From assembly GCA_963696655.1 (NCBI GenBank), contig CAVOLB010000006.1:1-20617 (forward strand): a DNA stretch of 20,617 bases, read 5' to 3'. This document shows, one piece after another, positions 7,163-15,972 of the stretch. The translations under genes and the position numbers were made by a program. Every line of letters starts with the position of its first letter. Positions within the stretch are counted from its first letter, which is position 1. The notes below the pieces were generated by a model. It was not told where the DNA came from and ran no database searches. It saw nothing but the letters and a program-made list of their open reading frames with translations. This DNA is from Hypericibacter sp963696655. GTDB lineage: Bacteria; Pseudomonadota; Alphaproteobacteria; Dongiales; Dongiaceae.

Positions 7163-9109
7163 ATGGCCGTGCCGCTTCAACTCCTGATCGTCGAGGACTC
7201 GAACGACGATGTCGAGCTCCTCCTCCTGGAGGTCAAACGCGCCGGATTCGAGCCACAGCACGAGCATGTGGATACGGCCGAGGGCCTGAAGGCCGCGCTC
7301 GATCGGCAGCGCTGGGACATCATCCTGGCCGATTTCTCTCTCCCGCGTTTCAGCGGCACGGACGCCTTGAAGATCCTGCGCGAACGCGACCTCGATACGC
7401 CTTTCATCTTCGTTTCCGGCAGCATCGGCGAGGACACGGCGGTCGCGGCGATGAAGGCCGGCGCGCAGGACTATCTGATCAAGGGCAATCTGCGCCGCCT
7501 GGGGCCGGCGATCGAGCGCGAGCTGCGCGACAGCGAGCTGCGCCGCGACCGTGCCCGCGAGCTGGCGGAACGCAAGCGCGCGGAGGAACGGCTGCGCATC
7601 CTCTCGCGCGCGGTCGAACAGAGCGCCAATCTGGTGGTCATCACCGACGTTTCCGGCGTCATCCAATATGTGAATCCGAAACTGCTCGAGGTAACCGGCT
7701 TCGCGCTTTCCGATCTGATCGGAAAGACTCCCGGCATGTGGAAGCCGGTCGGCGCCACGGAGAATGATTGCGCCATGGCATGGAGCGGCGCCGCCGAGAG
7801 CCGCGACATGCAGGGCGAGTTCGAGGTGGCGCGCAAGGACGGGACCCGAGCCTCGGTCTATGCCACCATCTCGCCGATCCGCGACGAAACCGGCAAGGTC
7901 ACGCATCTGGTCGGTATCGCGGAAGACATCACCCGGCGCAAGGAGATCGAGGAGCAGCTTCGCCGCTCGCAGCGGCTCGAGGCGATCGGCCAGCTGACCG
8001 GCGGTCTCGCTCATGATTTCAACAATCTGCTGGCGGTGGTGATCGGCAATCTGGATATCCTTTGCGAGCAGCTCGAACCGGAAAGCCGCACCCGCAAGAT
8101 GGCGCAGCAGGCGCTCGATGCCGGCCTGCGCGGCGCCGATCTGACGCGCCAGCTTCTGGCTTTTGCCCGCCGGCAGCCGCTCGAGACGCGCTTCGTCAAT
8201 CTCAACGAACTGGTCTCAGGCATCACGCGGCTGTTGCAGCGGACCCTGGGGGAGCAGATCGAGGTCGATATGAAGCTGGCGGACGATCTCTGGCCGTCGC
8301 AGACCGATGCGTCGCTGGTGGAAGCGGCCCTGGCCAACCTGGCGATCAATGCCCGCGACGCCATGCCCGAGGGCGGGCGCCTGACGATCGAGACCGGGAA
8401 CAAGCGGCTGGACGAACGCTATGCCGCCGAGAACTCGGACGTGACGCCGGGCGACTATGCGATGATCGCGGTCACGGATACCGGCAGCGGCATCGCGCCG
8501 GAGATCATGAGCCGCGTGTTCGAGCCGTTCTTCACGACCAAGCCCCATGGGCGCGGCACCGGCTTGGGCCTCAGCATGGTCTATGGCTTCGTGAAGCAGT
8601 CGAAGGGCCATGTGAAGATCTACAGCGAGGTCGGTCATGGCACGACCATCCGTATCTATCTGCCTCGAATGATGACGGAGCCGACGCCGGCGGTGGAACC
8701 ATCGGTGGGCGAGAGCAGCGGCGACTTGAACGGCGTGCGGGTGCTTCTGGTCGAGGATCATCCGGGCGTGCGCGAGGTCGCGGTGAAGCAGCTCGAGGAG
8801 TTCGGCTGCCATGTCATCCAGGCCCAGGACGGCCCTGCGGCGCTGGCGCTGCTGAAGCAGTCGGTGCCGGTGGATCTGCTCTTCACCGATATCGTCATGC
8901 CGGGCGGCATGACCGGCGTCGAACTGGCGCGCCACGCGACCGAGCTGCGCCCGGGCCTCAAGATCCTCTTTACCTCGGGCTTCGCGGAAAACGCGCTGCA
9001 AGGCGACCAGGATCGGCTGGGCGGCCGGACCTTCCTCAGCAAGCCCTATCGCAAACAGGATCTGGCGCGCCGGATCCGGGAAGTTATTTCCGATCCCGAA
9101 TTCCGCTGA
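7163..9109 (+). CDS. Soluble hybrid histidine kinase, REC-PAS-HisKA-HATPase-REC
   Basis: The 648-residue protein has five domains. REC1 (about 5-120) has Asp57 in ILADFSLPR and Lys107 in YLIKGN. A charged, probably coiled linker (120-146) leads to a PAS domain (about 148-262) that ends in GIAEDITRRKEIEEQL. HisKA has His284 in GGLAHDFNNLLA. HATPase (about 385-505) shows NLAINARDAMP, DTGSGI, FEPFFTTK and GTGLGLSMVYG. REC2 (about 527-640) has Asp576 in LLFTDIVMPGG and a SKPYR lysine. The HDFNNLL box marks the HisKA class common in hybrid kinases. There is no membrane segment, so it senses in the cytoplasm or is driven by phosphorylation of REC1. AAGGA at 7151-7155 precedes the ATG by 7 bases. 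As last gene of the operon, it probably forms a phosphorelay with the two upstream proteins. The final output must be encoded elsewhere. Confidence 0.92.
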   Translation: MAVPLQLLIVEDSNDDVELLLLEVKRAGFEPQHEHVDTAEGLKAALDRQRWDIILADFSLPRFSGTDALKILRERDLDTPFIFVSGSIGEDTAVAAMKAGAQDYLIKGNLRRLGPAIERELRDSELRRDRARELAERKRAEERLRILSRAVEQSANLVVITDVSGVIQYVNPKLLEVTGFALSDLIGKTPGMWKPVGATENDCAMAWSGAAESRDMQGEFEVARKDGTRASVYATISPIRDETGKVTHLVGIAEDITRRKEIEEQLRRSQRLEAIGQLTGGLAHDFNNLLAVVIGNLDILCEQLEPESRTRKMAQQALDAGLRGADLTRQLLAFARRQPLETRFVNLNELVSGITRLLQRTLGEQIEVDMKLADDLWPSQTDASLVEAALANLAINARDAMPEGGRLTIETGNKRLDERYAAENSDVTPGDYAMIAVTDTGSGIAPEIMSRVFEPFFTTKPHGRGTGLGLSMVYGFVKQSKGHVKIYSEVGHGTTIRIYLPRMMTEPTPAVEPSVGESSGDLNGVRVLLVEDHPGVREVAVKQLEEFGCHVIQAQDGPAALALLKQSVPVDLLFTDIVMPGGMTGVELARHATELRPGLKILFTSGFAENALQGDQDRLGGRTFLSKPYRKQDLARRIREVISDPEFR

Positions 9110-9148
9110 GGCTTGCGTCGCCTCGTCCCTCCATCGGAGAAATTTCGC

Positions 9149-9958
9149 ATGAAGTTCAAGGACCGGACCGTCCTGGTCACCGGCGGCAATTCGGGCATCG
9201 GCAGGGCCATCGCCTTGCGGGCGGCGGGCGAGGGGGCCAGGCTCGCCATCTGCGGGCGCGACCGCGAGAAGGGTGCGGCGACCCTGGCCGAGCTGCGCGC
9301 GACCGGCGCGGAGGCCGAGTTCTTTCCCGCCGATGTCGCCGATGAAGCCCAGGCCAAGGCCGTGGTCGGCGCCGTTGTGGCGCGCTTCGGCGGGCTCCAT
9401 CTGCTGATCAACAATGCCGGCGCCGGCGCGCGCCGGTCGGGCATCGAGAGCGCGGACACGCCGGGCGAACGATGGCGCAAGATCGTCGGGCCCAATCTCG
9501 AGGGTGCTTACTTCATGGCGGCCTATGCACTTCCGGCGCTGAGGTCGGCCGGGGGCGGGGCCATCGTCAACATCTCCTCGACCGCGACCTTCCACGGCAA
9601 TTGGGGAACCTACGGTGTCGCCAAGGCGGGGCTCGAGGCCCTGACCCGCTCGCTCGCCGTCGAGGGCGCTCCCCATCGCATCCGGGCCAATGCCGTCTCG
9701 CCGGGCTGGATCAAGACCGACGTCACCAAGAACGCGGCTGCGGATGCCGATTGGGAGAAGGGCGCCTCCCTGCTGGGTCGCATGGGCGCGCCGGACGAGA
9801 TCGCGCAGGCGGTCATGTTCCTGGCTTCCGACGAGGCATCCTTCGTGACGGGGGCGACGCTGATCGTCGACGGCGGTCTCACCATCACCGACTATCCCTC
9901 GTTGCCTTGGCTCGAGGTCGCCGGCACCTGGAAGCTCTTCGCCGGGACTTTGTCCTGA
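9149..9958 (+). CDS. SDR-family oxidoreductase
   Basis: This 269-residue classical short-chain dehydrogenase/reductase has the Rossmann cofactor motif TGGNSGIG at 11-18, NNAG after the fourth strand, Ser143/144 in VNISSTA, and the catalytic Tyr155-Lys159 pair in TYGVAKAG. ANAVSPGWIKTD and FVTGATLIVDGG are standard later motifs. ICGRD after the second strand, with a basic residue there, is compatible with NADP(H), but this is weak evidence. The substrate cannot be named; such proteins are often labelled 3-oxoacyl-ACP reductase or sugar dehydrogenase. About 20 residues (PSLPWLEVAGTWKLFAG) extend beyond the usual end. GGAGA at 9136-9140 supports ATG 9149 over a TTG at 9113. It is 39 bases after the hybrid kinase and could be read through from that operon. 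Confidence 0.9.
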   Translation: MKFKDRTVLVTGGNSGIGRAIALRAAGEGARLAICGRDREKGAATLAELRATGAEAEFFPADVADEAQAKAVVGAVVARFGGLHLLINNAGAGARRSGIESADTPGERWRKIVGPNLEGAYFMAAYALPALRSAGGGAIVNISSTATFHGNWGTYGVAKAGLEALTRSLAVEGAPHRIRANAVSPGWIKTDVTKNAAADADWEKGASLLGRMGAPDEIAQAVMFLASDEASFVTGATLIVDGGLTITDYPSLPWLEVAGTWKLFAGTLS

Positions 9959-10035
9959 TCGGACGGGGGCGTAGCATCACCCGGACCGGCGCCAGGATCG
10001 CACCTGAAACCGGTTCCAAACGGAGGAGATCAGCC

Positions 10036-10575
10036 ATGTCCAGCGATAGGGGCCGATGGCCGCATGGATCCCTGGCGGTCATCACAGTTCTAGGCATGTT
10101 GCTCGCGGGCGCATTCACACCGGCGGCCAGCGCCGCCGATGGGCTCTATGAGGCGCTGCTCAAAGCCGCGCCCCGGCAATTGCCTGCGGGATTCCAGGTC
10201 GGGCAGGTGGCGCCTGGACCGATCGACCAGGAGGATCGGAATGCCGGCATGATGGGCAACGCGCAGATCACGCTCCTGGCCTCCGATCCCAAAGCCAAGA
10301 TCAATTACCTTCTGTTCCCGGATATGGCGGCCGCCACCGCCTACATTTCTCAGTTCGAAAAGGTGATCGCGCAGAATAAGGCGACGCCGCGATCGTTGGC
10401 GAATTTGCCGGCGGCCAAATGCGCCGAAACTTCGAACGGCGCCGTATGTGCAATCGATAGCGGCCGGATTGCGGTCTTTTCCATGGGCACCAGCGTCGAG
10501 AGCAGCGCCGGTCCTCTGCTCAACGCGGCGATCGATCATTTGAACGACGTCATCAAGGCGAACGGCCAGCAGTAG
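10036..10575 (+). CDS. Small exported protein of unknown function
   Basis: I do not recognise a family. The 179-residue product starts with a clear Sec signal peptide: basic residues, a hydrophobic core SLAVITVLGMLLAGAF, and a probable cut after Ala-Ser-Ala near residue 33-34. The mature part of about 145 residues is soluble and has two cysteines, Cys129 and Cys138, in AAKCAETSNGAVCAI, which could form a periplasmic disulfide. It has no lipobox and no further membrane segment. The ribosome site GGAGGAG at 10022-10028 is strong and 7 bases from ATG 10036. The frame is open upstream to 9472, but that part overlaps the SDR gene in another frame and is not coding. Confidence 0.82.
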   Translation: MSSDRGRWPHGSLAVITVLGMLLAGAFTPAASAADGLYEALLKAAPRQLPAGFQVGQVAPGPIDQEDRNAGMMGNAQITLLASDPKAKINYLLFPDMAAATAYISQFEKVIAQNKATPRSLANLPAAKCAETSNGAVCAIDSGRIAVFSMGTSVESSAGPLLNAAIDHLNDVIKANGQQ

Positions 10576-10600
10576 AGTCCCGAGGCGGGGTCAATTCGTC

Positions 10601-11164
10601 ATGGCCAGTCCCTCTCAGTGCCCGACATTGACGACCGCGCGGTTGCGGCTCCGGCCCTGGCGCGAGGCCGATCTGGCTCCATTCGCGGCGATCAATGCCG
10701 ATTCGGTCGTGATGGAGCATTTTCCGTCCGTTCTCGAACGGGCCTCCAGCGACGCCCTGGCAGAACGCATCGGCGGGCATTTCGATCGACATGGCTATGG
10801 CTTGTGGGCCGTCGAGGTGCCCGACGTCGCTGCCTTCATCGGCTTCATCGGACTGGCCATCCCCCGGTTCACCGCACCATTCACGCCTTGCGTCGAGGTG
10901 GGCTGGCGGCTGGCGCGCCGCTACTGGGGCCAGGGCTACGCCACCGAGGGGGCCCGCGCCGCGGTCGCGTTCGGATTCGCCGAGGCGGGCCTCGAGGAGA
11001 TCGTCTCCTTCACCGTTCCGGCCAATCGGCGCTCGCTGGCGGTCATGGAGCGCCTGGGCATGACGTCCGAGCCCCACGAGGATTTCGATCATCCGGTCCT
11101 GCCGGCCGGCCATCCGCTGCGCCGCCACCGGCTCTATCGCCTGGCGCGCCCCGGCTCGCCGTGA
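10601..11164 (+). CDS. GNAT-family N-acetyltransferase, RimJ-like
   Basis: The 187-residue protein is a GCN5-related acetyltransferase of the RimJ/RimL-like subgroup (Acetyltransf_3). It begins with LTTARLRLRPWREADL, the usual first strand and helix. It has ARRYWGQGYATEGARA at about 106-120, which is the pyrophosphate-binding loop for acetyl-CoA. It then reads IVSFTVPANRRSLAVMERLGM, the conserved strand and helix 4. The acceptor could be a protein N-terminus, an amino acid or a small amine. ATG 10601 is preceded by a GGCGGGG stretch rather than a classical site. It lies 25 bases after the exported-protein gene and may be cotranscribed, although their functions have no obvious link. Confidence 0.9.
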   Translation: MASPSQCPTLTTARLRLRPWREADLAPFAAINADSVVMEHFPSVLERASSDALAERIGGHFDRHGYGLWAVEVPDVAAFIGFIGLAIPRFTAPFTPCVEVGWRLARRYWGQGYATEGARAAVAFGFAEAGLEEIVSFTVPANRRSLAVMERLGMTSEPHEDFDHPVLPAGHPLRRHRLYRLARPGSP

Positions 11165-11313
11165 CTTGTCTGATCTTGCTGCAAAATCCGTCATAACCCT
11201 GAATTCACTGATGGAATAGGCGCTCCGGCCCAGGGCCGCCCTTGCAACTCTCCGCCAATGGGCCAATCTCACCGCATCACGTTCGATGCTGGGGCAGGAC
11301 GGACGGGGCGGGG
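11165..11313. promoter_or_regulatory. Region upstream of the RND efflux genes, with a palindrome
   Basis: This 149-base gap contains an AT-richer section (about 11180-11218) where a promoter would be expected, but I cannot find two boxes at standard spacing. CGGCCC and GGGCCG at 11226-11238 make a 6-bp inverted repeat around one base, 75 bases before the adaptor start. It could be a repressor site, but GC-rich palindromes of this size also arise by chance in such DNA. No regulator gene is adjacent. Confidence 0.3.
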
Positions 11314-12585
11314 ATGAGCGATACCGATCATGGGCAGGAGGCGCCGCCGGCACGCCGCAAGGCATCGCCCGGACGGGCTGCTGCCGGCAGGGGCCGGCGC
11401 TGGGTCTGGTTGGGAATCGCCGTTCTGGTGCTCGCCATCGCCGGGTTCCTCGCCTGGCATCAGGGTCTGATCGGTCCGGCCCCGACCACGACGGCGGCGG
11501 CGGCCACCGCGGCGCCGGCACCCAGCGTCGTCGTCAGCAAGCCGCTCGTGAAGCGGATCACCGAATGGGACGAATATACCGGACAGTTCACCGCGGTGGA
11601 TTCGGTGGAGCTGCGGGCGCGCGTCAGCGGTTACCTGCAGGCGATCCATTTCGAGGATGGGCAGATCGTCCATGAAGGCGATCTGCTGTTCGAGATCGAT
11701 CCGCGGCCCTTCCAGATCGCGCTGGCCTCGGCCCAGGCGCAGCTCGAACAGGCCCGCGCGGCCTCGGACCTCGCCATCGCCCAGGTGAAACGTTCCGAGG
11801 CGCTGCGAAAGAACGACTTCGCCTCGGCCAGCTCCTATGACGAACGGGTCCAGCAGGCCCGCAACGCGGCGGCCTCGATCACCGTGGCCCAGGCGGCGGT
11901 CGACGAGGCGAAGCTCAATCTGGAATATACGCGGATCACGGCACCCGTCACCGGCCGCATCAGCGCCCATACGATCAGCATCGGCAATCTGGTGACCGGG
12001 GGATCGGGTGGAGGCACGACGCTGCTCACCACGATCGTGTCGCTCGATCCGATCCGCCTCCTGTTCGATGTCAGCGAATCCAACCTGCTGGAATATCAGC
12101 GCGCCATCGCCGAAGGGCGCCTGAAGTCGGTGCGCGGCGGATCCGTCCCGGTCCAGGCGCAGCTGATCGACGAGCAGAAATGGAGCATGAACGGCACGAT
12201 CGACTTCATCGACAACCAGGTCGACCGCAGCGCCGGCACGATCCGGGTCCGCGCGCTCCTGCCGAACCCGACATTGCTGGTGACGCCCGGTCAGTTCGGC
12301 CGGGTCCGGATCCCGGGCTCGGAGCCCTACGACGCCATCCTGATCCCCGAGGCCGCCATCGTCTCGGACCAGGCCAGGAAGCTCGTCATGACGGTGGCGG
12401 ACGACGGGACCGTGGTGCCCAAGGTGGTGCGGCTCGGTCCCAATCGCGGACCCGATCTGCGGATCATCCGCTCGGGTCTCGATCCCAACGACCGGATCAT
12501 CATCAGCGGGCTGTTGCGGGCGCGACCCGGCGGCAAGGTGACGGTGGAAGAAGGCAAGATCGATCTGCCGGATCCGGAAGAGTAG
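11314..12585 (+). CDS. RND efflux periplasmic adaptor (membrane fusion protein)
   Basis: This 423-residue protein is the adaptor of a tripartite efflux pump and links the inner-membrane pump to an outer-membrane channel. A membrane anchor at about 30-49 follows a basic N-terminus, and an Ala/Thr/Pro linker follows. The barrel-sandwich half RARVSGYLQAIHFEDGQIVHEGDLLFEIDPRPF is typical of the AcrA/MexA group, as are the helical hairpin of about 90 residues (ALASAQAQLEQARAA onwards) and YTRITAPVTGRIS. The C-terminus contains TPGQFGRVRI and IPEAAI. There is no N-terminal lipobox, so it is anchored by a helix rather than a lipid. I chose ATG 11314, because the frame upstream to 11242 is low-quality sequence. 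The pump gene starts 7 bases after its stop, so the two are surely cotranscribed. Confidence 0.93.
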   Translation: MSDTDHGQEAPPARRKASPGRAAAGRGRRWVWLGIAVLVLAIAGFLAWHQGLIGPAPTTTAAAATAAPAPSVVVSKPLVKRITEWDEYTGQFTAVDSVELRARVSGYLQAIHFEDGQIVHEGDLLFEIDPRPFQIALASAQAQLEQARAASDLAIAQVKRSEALRKNDFASASSYDERVQQARNAAASITVAQAAVDEAKLNLEYTRITAPVTGRISAHTISIGNLVTGGSGGGTTLLTTIVSLDPIRLLFDVSESNLLEYQRAIAEGRLKSVRGGSVPVQAQLIDEQKWSMNGTIDFIDNQVDRSAGTIRVRALLPNPTLLVTPGQFGRVRIPGSEPYDAILIPEAAIVSDQARKLVMTVADDGTVVPKVVRLGPNRGPDLRIIRSGLDPNDRIIISGLLRARPGGKVTVEEGKIDLPDPEE

Positions 12586-12592
12586 ATCGGCC

Positions 12593-15500
12593 ATGCGACT
12601 CTCCCATTTCTTCATCGATCGGCCGATCTTCGCGATCGTCATCGCGGTGTTCATCACCATCATCGGCGCCATCGCCTATCTCACGCTGCCGGTGTCGCAA
12701 TATCCCGACATCGTGCCGCCGACGATCGAGGTGCGTGCCAGCTATCCGGGTGCCTCGGCCGAGACCGTCAGCAACACGGTGGCGACGCCGCTCGAGCAGG
12801 AGATCAACGGCGTCGACAACATGCTCTATATGACGTCGCAGGCGACCAGCGACGGCAATCTGGTGCTGACCGTCACCTTCGCGCTTGGGACCAATCTCGA
12901 TACCGCCCAGGTGCTGGTGCAGAATCGCGAAGCGGTGGCCGAACCGCGTTTGCCGGAGGAGGTCCGGCGGCTCGGCGTGACGGTGCGCAAGAATTCGCCC
13001 GACATGCTGATGGTCATCCATCTGAGCTCGCCGGACGGCAGCCGCGACCAGCTCTATCTCTCGAACTACGCCACGCTCCAGGTTCGCGACGTGCTCTCGC
13101 GAATTCCGGGCGTGGGCGACGTCCGCATCTTCGGCTCGCGCGACTATGCGATGCGGGTCTGGCTCGATCCCGACAAGATCGCCGCCCGCGATCTGACCGC
13201 CGGCGACGTGATCGCGGCCTTGCAGGCGCAGAATGTGCAGGTCGCCTCGGGCGTGCTGAACCAGCCGCCCATGCCGAATCAGACGGCGTTCCAGCTCAAC
13301 GTCGAAACCCTGGGACGGCTGGTCGACGCGCGCCAGTTCGCGGATGTCGTGGTCCGGACCGATCCCGACGGCCGCGTGACCCGGCTGCGCGACGTCGCGC
13401 GGGTCGAGATCGGCGCCCAGGACTACAGCGCCAACGGCTATCTCGACGATCGGCAGGCGGTCCCGCTGCTGGTGTTCCAGCGGCCCGGCTCGAATGCGCT
13501 TGCGACCGCCAAGCTGGTGCTCGACACGATGAAGGATCTGGCGAAAGCCTTCCCGGACGGCGTGCGCTACGACGTCGTCTACAATCCGACGGAGTTCATC
13601 GCCCAGTCGGTCGATGAGGTCGTCAAGACGATCTACGAGGCGACCGCCCTCGTCATCCTGGTGGTCATCCTGTTCCTGCAGACCTGGCGCGCCTCGATCA
13701 TTCCCATCGTCGCGATCCCGGTTTCGCTGGTGGGCACCTTCGCGGTCCTCGAGGCGATCGGTTATTCGCTCAACACGCTCTCCCTGTTCGGGCTGGTGCT
13801 CGCCATCGGCATCGTGGTCGACGACGCGATCGTGGTGGTCGAGAATGTGGAGCGCAATCTCAGGCGCGGCCTGTCGCCCCGCGATGCGACGCGACAAACG
13901 ATGGACGAAGTCGGCACCGCGCTGGTCGCGATCGCCCTGACGCTCACGGCCGTGTTCGTCCCCGCGACCTTCATACCGGGCATCTCCGGCCAGTTCTTCC
14001 GGCAGTTCGCCGTCACCATCGCCACGGCGACGATCATCTCCTGCTTTGTCTCGCTGACCTTGAGCCCGGCGCTCTGCGCCCTTTTGTTCAAGCCGCATGG
14101 CAACGCGTCGGAAGCCGATGGTCTTATCGCCCGCCTTCTGTTCCGCCCGGTCCGGGCTTTCTTCCGCCTGTTCAACACCGGCTTCGACCATCTGTCGCTG
14201 GGCTATGGCGGCACGGCGCGGCGGCTGATCCGGCTTTCCGTCCTGGTGCTGGTGGTCTATGCCGGCCTGGTGGCGCTCACCGGGTTCCAGTTCGCCCGCA
14301 CCCCCACCGGCTTCATCCCGCAGCTCGACCAGGCCTATCTGATCGTCGTGGTGCAGCTGCCGCCGGGCTCCTCGCTGGCGCGGACCGACAAGGTGATCCA
14401 CGACGCCACCGAAATCGTCCTGAAGACTCCCGGCATCGCCCACGCCGTTCCCTTCGCCGGTTTCGACGGCGCCACCTTCACCAACGCGCCCAATGCCGGC
14501 GCCATCTTCACCCCGCTCGAGCCCTTCGACGTTCGTGTTGCCAAGGGCCTTTCGGCCGACAAGATTCGCGCCTCGCTGCAGCAGCGTCTCGGCGCCCTCA
14601 AGGACGCTTTCATCATCGTCATCCCGCCCCCTTCCGTGCGCGGCATCGGCACCGGCGGCGGCTTCAAGATGATGGTCCAGGACCGGCGGGGGCGCGGCCT
14701 TCAGGCGCTGGAAGCCGTCACCCAGGACATCATCGGAGCGGCCAACCAGGATCCCCATCTCGCCGGCGTCTTCACCCTCTTCAACACCAAGACGCCGCGC
14801 ATCTACGCCGATATCGATCGCGTTCGCGCGGAGATGCTGGGCGTCACGCCGGCCCAGGTGTTCGAGGTGCTGGAAGTCTATCTGGGCTCGGCCTTCGTCA
14901 ACGACTTCAACTTCCTCGGCCGCACCTACCGGGTGACGGCGCAGGCCGACAGCGAGTTCCGCCGGACCGTCAACGACATCACCAATCTCAAGATGCGCAA
15001 CGCGGCGGGAGCGATGGTCCCGCTGGGGTCCGTCGCCTCCTTCGAGGATCGCACCGGGCCCTATCGCGTGACGCGCTACAATCTCTATCCGTCGACCGAG
15101 GTCCAGGGGCAGACGGGCCCCGGGGTCTCGAGCGGCGAGGCGCTGGCGGCGATGGAGCGTATCGCCGCCGAACGGCTGCCCGACGGCTTCGGCTACGAAT
15201 GGACCGAGCTCGCCTATCAGGAGAAGCAGGTCGGCAACACCACCATCCTGATTTTCGCCGCGGCGGTGCTGTTCGTCTTCCTGGTGCTGGCCGCGCAGTA
15301 TGAGAGCTGGGCCCTGCCGCTCTCGATCGTGCTGATCGTGCCGATGTGTCTGCTGGCCGCGATCACCGGGCTCACCTTGCGAGGATTCGACATCAATATC
15401 CTGGCGCAGGTCGGCTTCGTCGTCCTGGTGGGCCTTGCCGCCAAGAACGCGATTCTGATCGTCGAATTCGCGCGCCAGGCCGAAGCGACCGGCATGGCGC

Positions 15501-15772
15501 GGGTCGAATCCGCCGTGAGCGCGGCCCGGACCCGCCTGCGCCCGATCCTGATGACCTCCTTCGCCTTCATCCTCGGCGTGCTGCCGCTGGCGATCGCCAC
15601 CGGCGCCGGCGCGGAGATGCGGCAATCCCTCGGCACCACGGTGCTGTTCGGCATGCTGGGCGTGACCTTGTTCGGCCTGGTCTTCACCCCGGTCTTCTAT
15701 GTGGTGGTACGAAATGTCGCAGACCGGATCAGAGGCCGCCCGGCCCACGCCCCCAGCGTCGATCCGGCATGA
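12593..15772 (+). CDS. RND multidrug efflux transporter, HAE1 family
   Basis: The 1059-residue protein is a full-length proton-driven exporter of the hydrophobe/amphiphile efflux type, closest in feel to MexF/AcrB-like pumps. It begins FFIDRPIFAIVIAVFI, the first transmembrane helix, followed by a large porter/docking loop. TM2-7 include GIVVDDAIVVVENVE with the proton-relay Asp410 and Asp411. A second large loop carries GFIPQLDQAYLIV, and TM8-12 include GLAAKNAILIVEF with the relay Lys951. All three key charged residues are present, so the pump looks active. The substrate range cannot be read. No outer-membrane factor gene follows, so it must borrow a TolC-like channel from elsewhere. Its ribosome site lies in the adaptor's last codons (GGAAGAG). 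Confidence 0.95.
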   Translation: MRLSHFFIDRPIFAIVIAVFITIIGAIAYLTLPVSQYPDIVPPTIEVRASYPGASAETVSNTVATPLEQEINGVDNMLYMTSQATSDGNLVLTVTFALGTNLDTAQVLVQNREAVAEPRLPEEVRRLGVTVRKNSPDMLMVIHLSSPDGSRDQLYLSNYATLQVRDVLSRIPGVGDVRIFGSRDYAMRVWLDPDKIAARDLTAGDVIAALQAQNVQVASGVLNQPPMPNQTAFQLNVETLGRLVDARQFADVVVRTDPDGRVTRLRDVARVEIGAQDYSANGYLDDRQAVPLLVFQRPGSNALATAKLVLDTMKDLAKAFPDGVRYDVVYNPTEFIAQSVDEVVKTIYEATALVILVVILFLQTWRASIIPIVAIPVSLVGTFAVLEAIGYSLNTLSLFGLVLAIGIVVDDAIVVVENVERNLRRGLSPRDATRQTMDEVGTALVAIALTLTAVFVPATFIPGISGQFFRQFAVTIATATIISCFVSLTLSPALCALLFKPHGNASEADGLIARLLFRPVRAFFRLFNTGFDHLSLGYGGTARRLIRLSVLVLVVYAGLVALTGFQFARTPTGFIPQLDQAYLIVVVQLPPGSSLARTDKVIHDATEIVLKTPGIAHAVPFAGFDGATFTNAPNAGAIFTPLEPFDVRVAKGLSADKIRASLQQRLGALKDAFIIVIPPPSVRGIGTGGGFKMMVQDRRGRGLQALEAVTQDIIGAANQDPHLAGVFTLFNTKTPRIYADIDRVRAEMLGVTPAQVFEVLEVYLGSAFVNDFNFLGRTYRVTAQADSEFRRTVNDITNLKMRNAAGAMVPLGSVASFEDRTGPYRVTRYNLYPSTEVQGQTGPGVSSGEALAAMERIAAERLPDGFGYEWTELAYQEKQVGNTTILIFAAAVLFVFLVLAAQYESWALPLSIVLIVPMCLLAAITGLTLRGFDINILAQVGFVVLVGLAAKNAILIVEFARQAEATGMARVESAVSAARTRLRPILMTSFAFILGVLPLAIATGAGAEMRQSLGTTVLFGMLGVTLFGLVFTPVFYVVVRNVADRIRGRPAHAPSVDPA

Positions 15773-15784
15773 AGGCCGAGGCCT

Positions 15785-15806
15785 GATCTGACTGATCGAT
15801 CAGATC
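15785..15806. repeat. Palindrome just after the RND pump gene
   Basis: CTGATCGATCAG (15792-15803) is a perfect 12-bp palindrome. Overlapping it, GATCTGA (15785-15791) and TCAGATC (15800-15806) form an alternative 7-bp stem around 8 bases. It begins 13 bases after the pump stop. No T-run follows, so it is either a weak terminator or a protein-binding site. Confidence 0.5.
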
Positions 15807-15899
15807 GCTGGGGCGCATGATCTTCTTAATTTCCATACGCCCCGTAGTGGAATCGTCATCTTCCAGTGGCGCCTCCTCTTGAATAGTGCGGCAGCGTTG

Positions 15900-15919
15900 C
15901 CGACCTAAGAGAAGGTCGG
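15900..15919. repeat. 6-bp inverted repeat with 8-base loop
   Basis: CCGACC and GGTCGG pair perfectly around TAAGAGAA. The purine-rich, AT-rich loop within GC-rich DNA makes it stand out. It could be part of a leader or a small RNA in the gap before the DUF1127 gene; there is no direct evidence for transcription. Confidence 0.35.
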
Positions 15920-15972
15920 GCCTTAGCGGATAGCCGGGGCCGGCGGCGCGACGATCGCTCCAGCAGGAAGTT

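Noticed and set aside
9472..10035. Upstream extension of the exported-protein frame
   Set aside because: It runs through the SDR gene out of frame, and a strong ribosome site and signal peptide begin at 10036.
12503..15748. 1081-codon open frame on the minus strand opposite the RND pump
   Set aside because: It mirrors the pump codons, is rich in His, Arg, Asp and Gln with no hydrophobic segments or recognisable motif, and has no ribosome site. Long antisense frames are expected opposite GC-rich genes.
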